Assembly (NCBI GenBank): GCA_013398055.1 | Contig: VZRS01004430.1 | Location: 1-64,000 of the forward strand | From: Ifrita kowaldi | Lineage: Eukaryota; Chordata; Aves; Passeriformes; Cinclosomatidae | DNA: 64,000 nucleotides | Direction of reading: 5' to 3' | In this document: one piece after another, positions 25,683 to 40,600 of the stretch | Position numbering within the stretch: position 1 is the stretch's first letter | How the letters are laid out: every line of letters begins with the position of its first letter | Position numbers and translations under genes: made by a program | Notes under the pieces: model-generated | Database searches by the model: none | What the model saw: the letters and a program-made list of their open reading frames with translations, nothing else | What the model was told of the DNA's origin: nothing

Positions 25683-28600
25683 GAGGAATAAACTCATATT
25701 TGGAACCCCCAATTCACATGGCATTTTGGAATATCTTTGTCTAAGTCTTTAATAGGACTATTGAAAATGATAAAGTAATTTTTTTTAAAAAAAATCTTTC
25801 TAAATTAGCGAGTGCTTTATAGATCATGCAGGAACTAAAAGTCTCCTAATAAACTAGCTTGGCATAACGTAGAGGTTTTAATAAAAAAAAAATAAAGAGA
25901 ATTGAAAAAGTACCAGACTTTTTGGAAATAGTTATCTGTATTATTCATGTAGTCCCGAATTCTGGTGAGGTCACCAGAAGTTCTCAAAAAGAAGGAAATG
26001 TAAAATCACACCAGGGACTGAACTGAATAAGCTGAACCTTTTTACATGTATCCACAGTACCAACAAAGGAAAGACGTAAAGAAAGCACTCCATTTTAGGG
26101 TGCCTTTAACACTCCGTGAAAGTGCTAAAGAATGTAAATCCTGTATTCTTTCTGTAAATTGCAAAACACTTATCCATGGTGGCCAAGGAGACCAGGTGGG
26201 ATGGCATTCTTGATCTGGACTATCTGGTCGTGGTAATTTTTCCTTTTGTAACTCCTCAGCAACTGAGTTGTATCAGCAAGTCTCCATTCCCATAATTTGC
26301 AGGTTTCAAAGTATTTAGTTGGACTATTTCAAGTGCTTATGTGTATGTGTATTTTATGTATATCTCCTACAAAATAATTGTGAATAAAAGATTGAACAAG
26401 TACTCAGAAAGTGTCACACCCTAAATATTACATCATCCAATGAACGTGTTAGAAGCAAATATATTTGTTGTCTGTAGAAATTAAAATAATGACTTTCCAT
26501 CATTGCACACATTTTTAAAAATTAAATGTGATAATCATAGGTGCTTGAAATTAGTTTGATTTAATTTAAGAAGAACATGAACAAAGAGCACGTTACATAA
26601 AACTTAGGCAGGAAAAGCAGAAGGAGCATTACTGCTATACAATAAATTCATGAGCCTTCTGCAGTGGTATGCCAATTTATACTGGCTTGGGATTCCCACA
26701 GGCTTTCTTGCACTTTGCTTGAAGCCTCCTTGCTCTGTGCTGTCCTCAGTTTCTGCTTGCTAGTCTGGGTTTTAGTCACTTGCACTCCAAGCCTACTGTT
26801 ATCGTCTGGATAAATTAGAAGACTTGACAATTTTCTTCAGTGTTTTCTGAGACGTAAAAATTGTCCAGAGGATGCTGAGATGCTGTGTGTTGTAGCACAG
26901 GTGCTGTAAAGAGGTCCACTCCACGTATTTCCTCATGACTTAGTTTCCAGAAGTATTGGCTGGCACCAGAGCAGAGATGACCTCCTTGGGAAATGCAAAG
27001 TTACCTGCTGCCTGAAATAGTTTTTCTGAATATCTCTGCTCTTCTCAAGTAATTTGCCCTGGAGGAGGTTGGCAGTAAGCGCTTTACAACCTGAATAGGG
27101 TCATGTGGAAAGAATCTGGCTTTCTGCTTTAATTTTGGCATTTTGAGGGATTAATAGAGAAAGGGAATTGAAAAATGCAACAAAACAAACATAACAGTGA
27201 GATAATTCCATTGTAAAACCTGCTGGAAACTTTATCTTTGGGGATTTTTGCCTAAAGCGTCAGAATACAATAGAACAGAATGAAGGACAGCACACATAAA
27301 GCACAAAAGAAATCAGTTAGAAGAACTATATAATAAATATAAATTGGACTTATAGTAAACTTCCACAGATGTACTTTATACATATCCAGATACATCTGTG
27401 CTATAGGTGTATCTTTTCTTTCTGTAACATTTGGGTATTTACATTTTGATGCATTTATCATCACAATGTGCCAGTGAGATAGGTGAGATTTCTACTGTGT
27501 AGAGGCGGAGCTGGAGCAAAAAGAAATGAGGTGACTTACCTAAGATTACAGAAAACTGGTAGCATTGCAAGGAGATTAAACCAAGTCTTCTGCAGGCAAA
27601 GTCTTTGGAAAATAGTGTCAGTTTTTTCCTTCTCAGGTGATGACAACTGTTCTGTACTGTAATACTTAGTGAATCGAACATATCTTATTTCCCATATGTA
27701 ATGAAGTGTCTTGTGTTTCTTTATGACAACCAGGCAATAATTAAATTACTGAAATTTAAGTGATATTTTTTCTTTCATTTTGGACCTCTTCTTAGTGAAT
27801 TAATGCTTATTAATTATTGATTTCAAGCCAACTGGCAGCCAAGGTGTGTCCTCAAGCGACATGTCACACTAGCTTTCAGTAAAATAAAAGACAGGAAAGA
27901 GCCCAGTGTTTTATCTTGACTCCCTCTAACTCAGGCAACAAGTTGACTGACAAGTCTTAGGATTTTCTTGTTTTGTTGGTGTTTTCTGGAGATAGAAAGC
28001 TTCTTTAAGGTGGGGAGATCTATTTGGCTTCTTTTCTTATTCCCTGATTGCCAGGAGCACTGAGACACCGTCATTGTTTTAAAAGTTTGTCTTTGGAAGC
28101 AAAGAAGTTTTTGTAAGTATTAGAAATCATGGACTCTGTCCAGCACGTTTCCTGTTTCCAGTTAACTTCGTGAGCCATTTAATAGAATTGGTCTGGAATG
28201 CCCAGCCTATCTTAAGAGTGGCTGCAAAATGGCTTTTAAAGGACAAACTGTTGTCCTCATTGTGAGGTTGCCAGAGCTAGGCTAGTGCCAGCTACTCTTC
28301 AACCCAGCCACTAGTCTGGCAGTCTGTGCTCAGTGAGGAGTATGAGCATTGGCTGGGCACTGCTCCTGCCTTTGGCTACTCTCGCTGTGCCATCTCTTAG
28401 AAGGAAGAGGATCCCGAGTTTGGTCCTTAGCAAGATTTAGGTACCACCAGAAGATCTCAGAGCTGCACTAGGAAGACAAGTGGTGGAGTTTGTAGAAAAG
28501 CAGTTTTTTTTTCAAAATGAAAAGAACTGCAGGTATATAAAGAAGTAGGAGGCTGTTTCAAATGTCAGATATGTAGACCCTTATATTTATAAAATTATGC

Positions 28601-31600
28601 ATCTAAATATTTTCGGTAACCTGGACTGTGTTTCTTTGAGGTGAGTTGTCACTTTGGAGAAGTAGCCTTTGCTTTGTGCTGAAAAGCTTATGAAATTTTT
28701 TTTTGAGAATTTGCTTTTGTCTGGAGTTGTAGCACATAATTCTCTGAGGTACTCTGAATGTGTGTTGCGAATCTTACCTCCTTGTGACTAGTGAATATCT
28801 CAAATTTCAACTTGAAAAAGTATTTCCTTGTACAAATGTAAAAATACTAAACCACTCATGTTAAAAAAAAAAAAAAAATCACCCACGGATTTCAAATACA
28901 ATCCAGTGTTTGTTTGCTCTAGACCAATGTGATTCCACATCTTGCTATTGTGAACTGATTAATTAGGATGCATCAGTAATAGTGCTTTGTACTTACATCA
29001 GGACTTCCACCTCAGGATACTTCAATAATGTCAATTAATTAATCTTCACAATACTGCCTGTAAGTAGGTGTCATTAGTTCATTCACAGATGGAAATCCTG
29101 AAGCACAGAAAAGGTGAAATTAATTAGCTGAGATGATACAATGACTCAGTAACAGAACTAAAGATCCTGGAAAACACTCCTTTTTCTGACTCTTAGAGGG
29201 AGGTGATTTACTTGCCCTTTGCTGTTAAATCATGGAAATAATTTCCAAATGTGTAACAGAAACTTTTGTGACTCTTACAAAACCGCTGTTTATAGGTCGT
29301 GCTCTCACTGAAATTTTCTTTTGATTAAAATGGCTTCTACTGTTTAGTACACCCATCAAAATATAAAGAACATCAAAATGAAATAAAACTGCCACTAGAT
29401 CTATAATGAACTGGAGCACTGCTACTGTTGTCTCAGGCCTAAATTAAAGCTCTTTTGCAGAGGGTAAAAGTGAATAAAACATAAAGACAAAGGACAAAAT
29501 AGGAGATGGCAGACTGTTCACCCATTCACGGCCATCCCATTTACAAGGCAATTGCCATTTATACTAATACAAAACGGGCCACACAATCCTACCAGGTATG
29601 AAAGGCAGAAGAGCCCTTGTACATAAGAGGAAAAAGCACTTTACTGTATTTTATCTCCACCACAAGTGGAAAACCAGTAATGAGGAACATCAAAAACCTC
29701 TCTCCGTTCTCCATTTAAAACTGACAAAGCACTTCTCTTGGTGCAATCTTACCAAAGGTTATAAATTTCTCGAGACAGCTAATCAATCACATTTGTCATG
29801 GCAGAGGTATAAGATGCACTTAGCATGAAAGTATCTAACTGACTGATTTTCTTAAACAATAATCATCTTAGCAGCGGAGAGCTGTAAGTTGTTACNTGTT
29901 ATTTTTTCATTCTAACATTGCTTATATTATCTTGAGACTTTTGTCCGTTTGGAGCTAGCAATACTGCAACAAGTAAAGACTGGTCCAGGTAGAAAATTTT
30001 GGCTAATCAGTGCATACCACTGGAATAAATGGTGCATTTTGGCCTATTGTAAGATTTTGAATTAGGGCTGCAACAGTGAAGAGCCAGTGAATTGTCCTCT
30101 CGCAGCATCTGACCCTAATTTTGTCATGCTTGAGGAAATAATTTCTAAACAAATTGTAATATGTTGAAAATCAAAGAAAATTTGAATTAAATTTTAGAGT
30201 CTTTATGGCTGTACAGGTGTTAGTATTCTTTTGATGTTACCTATGAAGGATAAGAAGAATGTCATCGTAATTCAGCTGTCTAATAAAAAGTGGGCGTCTT
30301 GTTTAATCTATAGTCAGCACTGAGAGATGCCTCCAGAGCATGGCACACTTTATGTGTCTGTTTTAAGGTGATGAATTGTTATGTAGAGCTACTTACCTCT
30401 TCTCATGACAGTACAGGAGGCCCAGACAAGGAACTCAGGCAAGACGCTGAACTTTTAGACTGAGAACTGACAGTGATGCCCCTCTTGACAAGAACCGGTA
30501 ATCATGATAAAGTGCTGAGGCACACTAGTACAGGGGCATCCTGAGGAAGGACAAAGCCAGAAAAAAGGCTGGTAAATCCTCAGGTAGATTCCCATCGTTT
30601 CAATAGCAAGGCTGTGTACGAGGTATGGAGAGGGTAGAAGCCACTTTTACTGCTGACACTGGCGGGACCCATGGAGTCTTTGGTAAACATTGTGGAGTTT
30701 GATTGTTGCTTTCGGTTGTAGAGGTGAGATCTGACCTGACGTGTATTGTCACCAGCCTCAGGCTGGTGTATTTCTTCAGGTGATGAAAAACATGTACAAC
30801 AAATTACAACGTAGTAATAAGGCGAATGATGCTTCTGAAAACTGACAGTGATTGATGTGGTTTCAGATAATCTACAGCATGATGCTCTTGGCCATTACAT
30901 TGCTGTAGGTTAAATGATGATTATGCTGTTAGCACATTTCAAGCCCTTTTTGGGGGCTGCTCTGCCAATTTTTGAAAGCCCCACCAAGACCCAACATAAA
31001 AATGCAAGCTTCTTGCATCCACCTTTTGTGTAGTATTTAAAAATATATATGTTTAGAACTTTAAAACCCTTTCTATAAGTGTTTGCAAGTTTCTTGAAAC
31101 TCATCTGCATATTCTGCTCTGCTCTGCCCTTTTGGCTTGACTTCCTTTGAGCATTCGTATGGTGTTTTACAGGGATAAATGGGAAGCAACAGTAACTTTG
31201 GGAGTGCAGGAAAGCCAGTTCTGAGAGGTCTTGCACCACAGGCACTTGCAATAAGTTTTTCCAGTTCCATGTGATGGCAGTCGCTTTTGGGTGGGATATG
31301 GCAGTGGCTGCTGCTTCATTCTCACAGATAGAGGCTCCTCTTCAGCTGGTTGAAATGCTTTGGGGGTGCACAACTTCTGCTGGAACATTGCACTCTAAAG
31401 ACAGTAACTGCTAGGGAAAGAGCCACGACTCATCATGAGGTCCAGGGCTTGTGGTTCAGGAGCAGAAATGTGGCTCAGCTGGATCACTAAGCTGGCAGAG
31501 CTACTGCTGGACTGTTTTCAGGGAGCTCTTCCCTGCAGCTTTGCAAAAGCCTGCTTTAATCATTGCCAAGAATGGATGTAGGTAGGAAATTGCAGTTGTG

Positions 31601-34600
31601 CCCATGTTATGGGCACAAACCATGCAAGATTTTCAGATGAAATGCTGTAGTTTTTCTGATAATATGTTTAATTTTTATGCCAGGGCTGGAGCCTAGGCAT
31701 CACTGTGGAAAGCAGTTCATGTGGACTGAGCAATACTCAGAGAATTCTTCATGCAGCTTGAGGTCTCTCTGGTCCTGTTCTTAGTTTTGTTAGCTGGCTC
31801 TAGGCAGTTTTCTGAATAATTTTTTGGAGGTGTTCCAGCTCTCTTCACAGGTTGGTACCACATTTTCATCAGTTATCTTTAAAAACCCCCAACAGACTAG
31901 CAGCATGTGCAGTGAAGGAGCCAGTATGGATAATAGCAGAAGTTTACCATCAGTTCACTTTCCCTCAATAGCCATTTTTCTTTCACGCCTTCCCACTTTC
32001 CTGATGGCTGATAGCTTACACTCTTTTCTGAGTTATTTCACAACAGTAGAATTAGAAAAAGCAAACAGTGTCCTTTATAATAAGCCATTTTCAAAGCTGT
32101 GTAAATGTTTGAACTGGATTGTACTTAGGAACCTTACTCTCAAAATGATGGATAGTTGGAAGGAAAACTTCTGATCCCACTGTCAGTATGACTTTTTATA
32201 ATGGAAGGGCTTTTGAATTTAGAATATCTTCAGAGCAGGCAGTGTATTTTAAAGTATCAGTGTCTGAACTGCTTTCTGAATTTTAGCACTAGATAAGCTT
32301 GAGGTCCATTTACATGTTTAGTATCATCTTAGTGTCTGTAAAACGATTTCTATTCACAAAGGTATATGTAGTGAACATTGTTACTAAAATTTTGCATACA
32401 GCAGCAGTGTAAAAAAAATTTGTACTGTGAAAGAAAAATTAGATGTTTAATACTTTTGTGTATATGATCCAATACATTTTCTTTTAAGGCATATAGTACA
32501 GTTTTTGGAGTGCCGAAAGGCACTTATATCATACTTTGATACTTTTCATGCATGTGTGAAGCTAAACCTGTAGAGACTGACTTTTGTGAAACACTTAAGT
32601 CTTTTCCTGCTTTACATTTCCATTTCATAAAAACTGAGACTGTATGGAACTAAGTGTCCTGAATACGAGCTTTTAGGATTTGTCTCCTGCTTTAAGTTCC
32701 TATACATTTGGGAGCAACAGCTGCCTTTTGGTTACTGTGTACTTCATTCTGGCCAAAAAATTGCAGAATTAATATTCTGACATCTCAGCAATTTTCAGCT
32801 TTATGTGAACAGCAAAGAGTGTTTGCTTTCCATCTCTTGACCAACAGATATTGATAGAGTTGCTGTGATCTGTGTGAAAAGAAAATAATAGGTAGTGCTT
32901 TTTCTATATTGTTCTCAAAACTGATAGGTATTATGTAATTTCTACTGGTACAATTTCAGTATAATTCTGAAATACATATATATCAAATATATGATTTTTC
33001 TCTGAACAATTTTGTCGCTGTTGTGCAGAGGTTGGAGAGCAAAACGACATAGACACGATCCAGGAAGGAATGGCATTATTTATTAATATACAAACATTTT
33101 TATATCTTAGTGGCATAAAGTTATTGGTTCCTTGTTCATCCACCTCTCAGAGGGATGGGCTGAACCCTACAACACCTACTTCAAAATATTTCTTCAGTCA
33201 GTATCATAACCATACTGCATAATAATCTTGCACCTGCAAGATAAAGGGATTGGTTTACAAAAGCCTCTGTTTTTGGCCAGCATCTGTGTGAAAGCAAGGA
33301 CTTTCACACAGACGCTGGCAGAGAGCTGGAAAATCTCTCCATAGCCAAGCTTTCAGCATCCACACAATTTTAATTCTGTTAATGCAGTTTCACACAGGTA
33401 GTGGAAGCCATTTAATGTGATGAACTGTGTTGTTTTTATCAAAGGTAAAATATATAATTGGATATGTTATGTTGAAGCATTAACATTTTTCTCTTATGTA
33501 GAACTGCCACGATAGAGTTGAGTATCCCTGTATTATGTCAGATTTTTTTTTACTGATGTAACTCTGCATAACTGCTGCACATTGGTTTGAGTGCAACAGT
33601 TTCAGTAGATATAGTTTCATGTACGTAATGTAGAATTCACTTGTGCATCAGTATAGCTGCAGCGCATTAAAAAAGTCTGTGAACTAGATTTACATGTTTG
33701 CTATAGGCTTAGAGAGACATCATGGTGTTGTTCATTCCCCAGGATCTAGACTGAATCAGTCTTGAGAAGTGGGCTCAGTAACCTCTTTGTTCAGAGTTGA
33801 GTGAGGATATCACCTGCATCTTATTTCTTAAGCAAGTATTCTGCTTCAAGGAGATATGTGCCCTGCAGGCAGAAAAAGCAGCAGTTGGTTGAAAGAATTA
33901 AGTAAAATGCCCTAGAAAGCCGGACTCGTGATTTCCATCAACTTGAGCAGAATTAGGGTCAAGAGCTCCTGCTGTTTGCATCGTTGTACTGTGCTAGTGC
34001 ATTAAATCATTGTCAGCAACTTTCATGGAAATACATTGCTTGTTTGGAATTTGCTTAAAAAAGAGTTTGCTTAAGTTTTTACTCTGATCCATCTTCAGAC
34101 CTTTATGCTTGCAGCTTACTTGTTGAGAGATTTAGTGAATGGAGGAAACTGTCCTTTCCTATTCCTGTCGTTATTTACAGGAGCATGCTGTCTATCTGAA
34201 TCAATAGCTTGTTCAATTCTGATTTATCCAGCTGTCTTCTGGTTTTATCACATACCATTATGAACCCCACATTATCAAAACAGAGCAAGGAACTGGACAG
34301 AGTTAAGAAACCACAGCAGGGAATATCAAGGACAGGACAACATGTCTGACAAAAGTTGTGTGGCATGAACAAAGTGCTGGAGCAGTGATTGGAGGGAATA
34401 GGACACTATGGCGGCCAAGGAATATCCAAGACATTTAAAAAGAAAGTAAAGGAATGGAGTGCGGCATCTTCTGCATTCTAAGCTGTATTTTTAGAAGTGG
34501 AGAGTTTTACCTGGCTGGAAGTGAAATTTGTTACAAGCTTGAGGAATGTGCCTCCCAAGGAAGGGAGGAAAAGCTCTTCACCTGGGAATTTGGGAATTGC

Positions 34601-37600
34601 AGTGGATAAAAGATACTGTCAATAACGAGCTCTCATGTCCAGGAGGATGGCTGATACTTATCTTCTACAGCTCCCATGCTTCTTGAGTTACTCAAATCCT
34701 TTCCATCTTACACACTCCACCAGTTGCACTGAAGCCCTTTGGATACATGGGATAGGTAATACTTGGCTGCATGTTCTTGACTACATTAAGTTTCTAAGGA
34801 CATGGTTCCACATTTGATGGTCTTGTGTGGAAAAGAAGCTTTAGAATACTAATGCCTGGTGTAAATAATTCTTTTTTGTAAATGTTTTGCAAGGATACGC
34901 CTCAAAACCAGGCAATTAATTTCTCGTGGAATATATTTGTATTTCATTAGAAACAGCAAACTTTCAATAAAAAGCTGTACAAGCAAAATGCTTATCAATC
35001 AGCAATTGCAAGTTAATACTTTAAAAAATGTTTAGAGTTTGACAGCAACAGATTTTTACTCTGGGATAACAGCACATTTTAGGGTGAGAAAACTTATTTT
35101 GAGGCCTTGCAATGTATTCAGAAATCTAATTTTGAGTAGTACTCAGAAACCTAATTTTGAGTGATCTTTATTTTTAATTCCAGTTGAAAAACCTTTCAAA
35201 ATTAGCAGCTTATGACTTAGAAATATTTATCTATTTACCTTTCTTTCTGATTGTTGATTTCTTATTTTTTTTACCTAAGTGTGCAGTTACTTTTTTTTTT
35301 CTTAATGTTTTTTTTTTCTGGAGATTTGGACAACTACAGTACAGGCTCTAAAGCCACTTATTTTCTGCCTAAACCAAAAGAAGAAAGTGACATAGATGTT
35401 TTGATGCTGATCACATTTTACAAGTGTACAGTTCTAGCATGATGTATCTTTTTTCGAAACAAAAAAATATTCCAGGTTTCATAGTTGACTAGTACAAGCA
35501 GAAATTGAAAGGTAATTAGGATTAATGGAAAAAACCATGAACCTTATAGAAAAAAATTAAGGGATAAATAGATAATGAAGACCTTTCCATGATTTGGAAG
35601 CACTTTTTAGATATGAGCGACTTTGACTAAAAAAATTCCATAAAAAGCTTACCAAATATTGCCTAATCTGTGAGTTGATTGTGCGATATTTTTTGTTGTA
35701 TCAAGCAGAGCTTTCAGCAAGTGATATATTTAAATTTAGAGCACTTTTCCAGCAAGACTAAGTTGACAGTCAGGATAACAGAATCAGGCCGTGTAGTTTG
35801 TGCCTGTAGAGCTCAGCTGTTTCATCTCATGGAATCTTATAACTTTTATTCATAAAGGTTTCTCGTTGAGGACATTGCTGGTTTGAGTACTATTAACAGC
35901 ATTGGAGTACAAGCTGATTTTTTTTTTCTAGGATGTCATGCTTCCTAGAGTTATTTTAAATAAGTTTTTCAGATTCATTATCCTCATTATTTCAACAACA
36001 TATTATTGAAAAAATGTGTTCAATGCCAATATTTGGGAAAACCCCCACAATTACAGCAATTACAGAAGCAAATTTCTAGTCTGCAGAGCTTCATTCTTAT
36101 AGGGAGAGTTTTGCATATTATAGCTAAGCTACACGTGTAATATAACCTTGCTAAATTAAAGAACAATTACTTGGTTTATCATTGTTTGCCTTAAAAATAT
36201 CACCATCTTGAAAAAAGGAAAAAGAACTTGTGGGGCAGGACTTTACACACTGACTTTTTGGAGGACTGTTGTTATGAATATCACCTAAGCTCAATGGATA
36301 ATCAATTAGATCTATGCTTTCTTTGCAGCTCTTTCCAAACACTTTTTTCTCCGAGCCCCGCCATTCTACTCAGCATGCTGCGGTGGGTCCTGTCAGCACC
36401 CTGCATCCCCCACTGCTTTTCCAAGTAAGTTTTTATGCTTCATCAGTAATGCTTGAGTTATTCTGTAAACCAAAGCAGCAGGATTTAATGTGTTCTGGAA
36501 AACTAATTGGTGATGCAATGGCAGCAGCTAATTCCTTAGTAAAATCACAGCAATCCTATTCAGAGGGTTTCCAAAGATTTATCAAACTTAAGTACACTGA
36601 GCAATTGTGAGAAGTTTCTAATGGCATTGAGACACCCAGACAGAGCTAACCTAGGAAAGTGCCTTGTTTTCAGTTTGCTAGAAACAATTCTTTAAAATCA
36701 GTAACTCTTTTAAAAATCAGTGTCAATAAACATTTGCAAATAAGAAAAGAGCTGGAGGATCGTAAAGTGCATGCTGCATTTTAATGTTCTTTAGGGGTAA
36801 ATTATGATTCAGGAAGGCTTAGCATTATTTAAATACAACAGCCATTCTTTTTATAGCAGTCAAATGTGTGCACATGTTTGATTTGTTTCTCTTTTTTAAT
36901 CATAATGTAAATAATTGATGAAGTATGTTGAAGAGAATTTTGGCCAGTATATACTATCCATTCAGGATTAAGAACTGGAACACACTTCCATTTAATCCAA
37001 AACTAAATTTAACCTTTATTGGGAAGATTGCATGCCATAGTGTAAGAATGGACAGTCATGATTTTGTGTTTATGGCTCAGGAATGCAAACAGAAGGAGCA
37101 TTTTCTTTTTCTTCAAAACAGAAAAAAGCACAAATTGCGTGTCAAATCCAAATGAAAATTGGAGCTTATATGTGCTCTGGCATATACTTTTTTATCACAG
37201 TTGCATTCAAACCATTCCTGACTAAGTGCATGCTTTTTATGAATGTTTCAGAAGGGCAGTTGCTAAGTTGAATGATTCTTGACAAGTGAGGCAGCAAATG
37301 CTGGCAGTTTAATGAGCTGCAAGTTTCTGAGCACCTCTTTAGGGGGCTGACACTTTCCCACAGAGCGTTTTACATGGCCTCGGCTCTCCCACAATGGCTG
37401 ACAGCACCATGACCAATCACCACTTTCACTTTACTCATCCACACGCGACCTCACCACAATTTTTCACTGTGCAGATGAACTTTAGGAACCATTTCACATT
37501 GAAAAGGCCTGGGCAAGGGTCAGTTGCCCTTTTGTATGGCCATAAAGCAATACTCTGTGTGCCAGTCTTTTCTCCTGTCTCACATTCCAAGAGATTTTCT

Positions 37601-40600
37601 GGACACCATTTAAAGCACTTGACTGAAAAATAAAGCAGTGAATGAAACTGACTTTTATAGACTCATTCTAGCTCATCTTCCCATATAACCCTGTCTACCT
37701 GAAAAGGGATTTAGTGGATGAGCTGAGTGTATACAGGGACTTGCTGAATACATAGGCCCATTATCAACTGTGGGGATTGTTTATTAACCAGGACTGATAC
37801 ACTACTATTTTGGAAGTGACCTATTAATTGTCCATTTAACTAGAATGTATTGAATTCTAATGAAAAAATGGAAACCATGACTAAAGCTTTTACTTGCTCC
37901 TTCAAGGTGGTCTCTGCCATGAAGGCAAATGAAGATTGTTCCACAGATTAAGAGGACATTTATCACTATATATTAGGATACAAAGGAAAGACTTAAAAAA
38001 CAACCGAAAAAAACCAAAAATCAAACCAGCAAATAGTTAGTCACATTTATGTCAGCAGAACACTAAACCTTTTGCTGCATGTTCAGAGTGACAAGCTGCA
38101 AACTGACATACTTAATTTTGCTGGAATTGTTGAAATGTATAAATGACTGCCAATCCCACTGCACTGAAAAATCCTATAATCCACAAATGGAAATTTAGTT
38201 TTTGTGTAACAGTTGGAGTACATTTTAGAATATGGCTTGTTTTTGAAGAAATTCTCTAGGCTACTCAGTTGGGGATAGGTTTCAGATTTTTTGACCCAGT
38301 GGCTGTTTGCTAATGTTTCTGAGCATTCTGCTCATCATTTAATCTTGTTTGGTTAATCTTGTAAAATACATCACATACTGTGCCTTAGAGTGTAAAGAGG
38401 CCTCACTATTAAGTTAGTCTAATACAGGTGTTAAGCTGGACCCTACATACTGCCTGTACAGGAATTAATTGGTGCCTCGAGGCTCCAGCAGGAAGTTGTT
38501 TCCTTGCTGATTGACTGTTAACAACCAGCCAGGCAAGACAAATTTTAAGGGGTCACATAATTTGGCGTCCTCTGTCCTTGGCTGACAACTCCATTGTGGA
38601 ATGGAGGCTGGGAGGCAAGGACCAGCCCTGTTGTGCCTCTTCCCTTGCTGGTGTCTCTCATCACACAGTAAGGATAAGAGAAGGTACCAGTTCTGCTGCT
38701 GCCAGACTATACCTTCCAGTAAACCTGAGAATGGCTGATGATTCAGCAGAAACTACTCAGAGGCTACCTGCAAAGAGGTACCTAAATTCACTAAGTTTGA
38801 GCAAGAAAGAGAGAAAACATGCTTGAGGAAGGAAGGCTCCCAGCTTGCCCCCAGTTTTGTGGGCATGATTGGAACATGCAGTGGGGTTTATGAAGGGGCT
38901 CTGCCCTTCCCAGAGAAATATCAACCTGGCTTGCTCTTTGTGGAAACCTCCATTGCTGTATTTGGCTTTTGTTCTGCAGATTTTTATTTTGGTTTGGATA
39001 CAGTCTGACTGTGTATCACAGTGTAATAAATATCAGGACATTAACCAGTTGGTTATGATTTTTGTATCTGGTCTTAGATATAATTTTGAAAATTGAAATA
39101 CATCTGTATAAATTAAGGATTATTTATACTGTAACATTATAAATCATAATAATTATTTTTTACCACAGGCTGTTATGAGGGACAAATATAAAGATCTTTA
39201 TTTTGTGACACGTAGAAAAGTTCAGGAAAAGAATTGACAGAATGCAATGGTCTCTAAATCAGTAATGTTTCACAGTGGTAGTGTTATTTTAGGGAATAAT
39301 CATTGTACACTTGCTCAGCTTCTGATACGCCTCCTCTACTGGTCAGAGCTGGAAGCAGGATGCAGGGGTAGTGTATGTAATATCAAACCAGTAACACATG
39401 ACTTCAAAAGTATTTAGTTAACTTTGCAAGACATACACATACCCATACACACTTCAGTTTCTCATCTTTATACTACAATATCCTCAATGTATGTGTGTTT
39501 GTTTTTCTGTCGGTGTTTAAAGATACATATACCCATGTGCATTTATGTATAATATGCAGAAGTTGAAATGTGGTGTAGCTCCAAGGAACAGTTTGTTGAA
39601 GTTGCATCTGGATTTCATTAGTATTTTCAAGAGCACTATATCAATTGAAAAAATGTGTTTAATTTCCCCCCACTCCATTACAGCTGACTAGAACAGATAG
39701 CCTTTTTCACAAAAAAATGTTCAGTATTTTAAAGAATTGGCTTTTCAGGGGGAATTCGCCATTGGCTTCAACATGAAAATGATCAGATCCTTGGCAGAAA
39801 TTGAGCAGCAACACGCCTTTGCAGCTGCTGTAACTATAAGCTGGGAGGGCAATCCAGGCCCATGGATGTGAGAAGGTGGACAGCAGGAGGGCAGCTTGGA
39901 TCTGAATTGCCACTCCAACAGAAAGATTGTAGGTGTCAGTGGCTGTACAGCCATGGCAGGGGCTTCTGAGCCAAAGTGCAGCTGTTTCCTGGCCTGCTTG
40001 CATCTGCCCCAATTATCACATGCTGTGCTTGATGATGGGCCCTATTCAACTGGCCCCTGCTCCTGCTCCCTGTATGAGTATTTGAGGAAGCTGGGAGCCA
40101 CTGGAGGCCTATGAAGCCTCTCACCAAGGACTGCTTCTCATACACCATATCCTTCTAGGGGAGAGGGACCCTGGGAAAGCACTATGGTTTTAGGTTTTAT
40201 TGGGTGTGAGGAACACGAGAGATTTATCTTGAGGTTTCTGTGCTGTTTGTGTGAACACTTCCACTTCTCCACTGCAGCTCTGTCCCCCAGCTTTCAGCTT
40301 GTTTTCCAGGGCAGGGCTCCCTCTAGGCATGCATCGAGGGGATGTGATTGGATTCATTGGAAACTGCCCTCCCAGGACTTGCTATGAGATATCAAAGGAT
40401 TAGAAACCAGGCTGAAAGGAGTACTAGTACTCTCCAAATCCTCTAATAAAGAAATTGCTGCAGTTTCCAGAATAACTAAATGAATGACCAGGGATTTTCT
40501 GAGAAATAGTTCACTCTGAAAGCCTTTCATTAGTAAAAAAGCCTACTTAGTTTCTTTCAATCAGTATTACAGAGCATTTTTATCTGGTTTTACATTCTGC

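Larger units (their letters stand above)
23699..36328 (+). other. DBX2 intron 1 (12.6 kb)
   Basis: Long AT-rich intron between exons 1 and 2. It holds the tail of the CpG island, a 29-T tract at 25654-25682, a 16-A tract at 28863-28878, an N at 29896 and a strong hairpin at 33276-33319. No coding exon or transposon was recognised inside. First introns of developmental homeobox genes often carry enhancers, but none can be named from sequence alone. Confidence 0.8.

Noticed and set aside
38440..39000. possible solo LTR (repeat-like texture, tttggcgtcc resembling a primer-binding region)
   Set aside because: No matching terminal repeats, no target duplication and no retroviral reading frame could be shown.
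39707..40148. cluster of overlapping open frames in DBX2 intron 2
   Set aside because: Both strands open by chance; no splice sites or motifs that suggest an exon.
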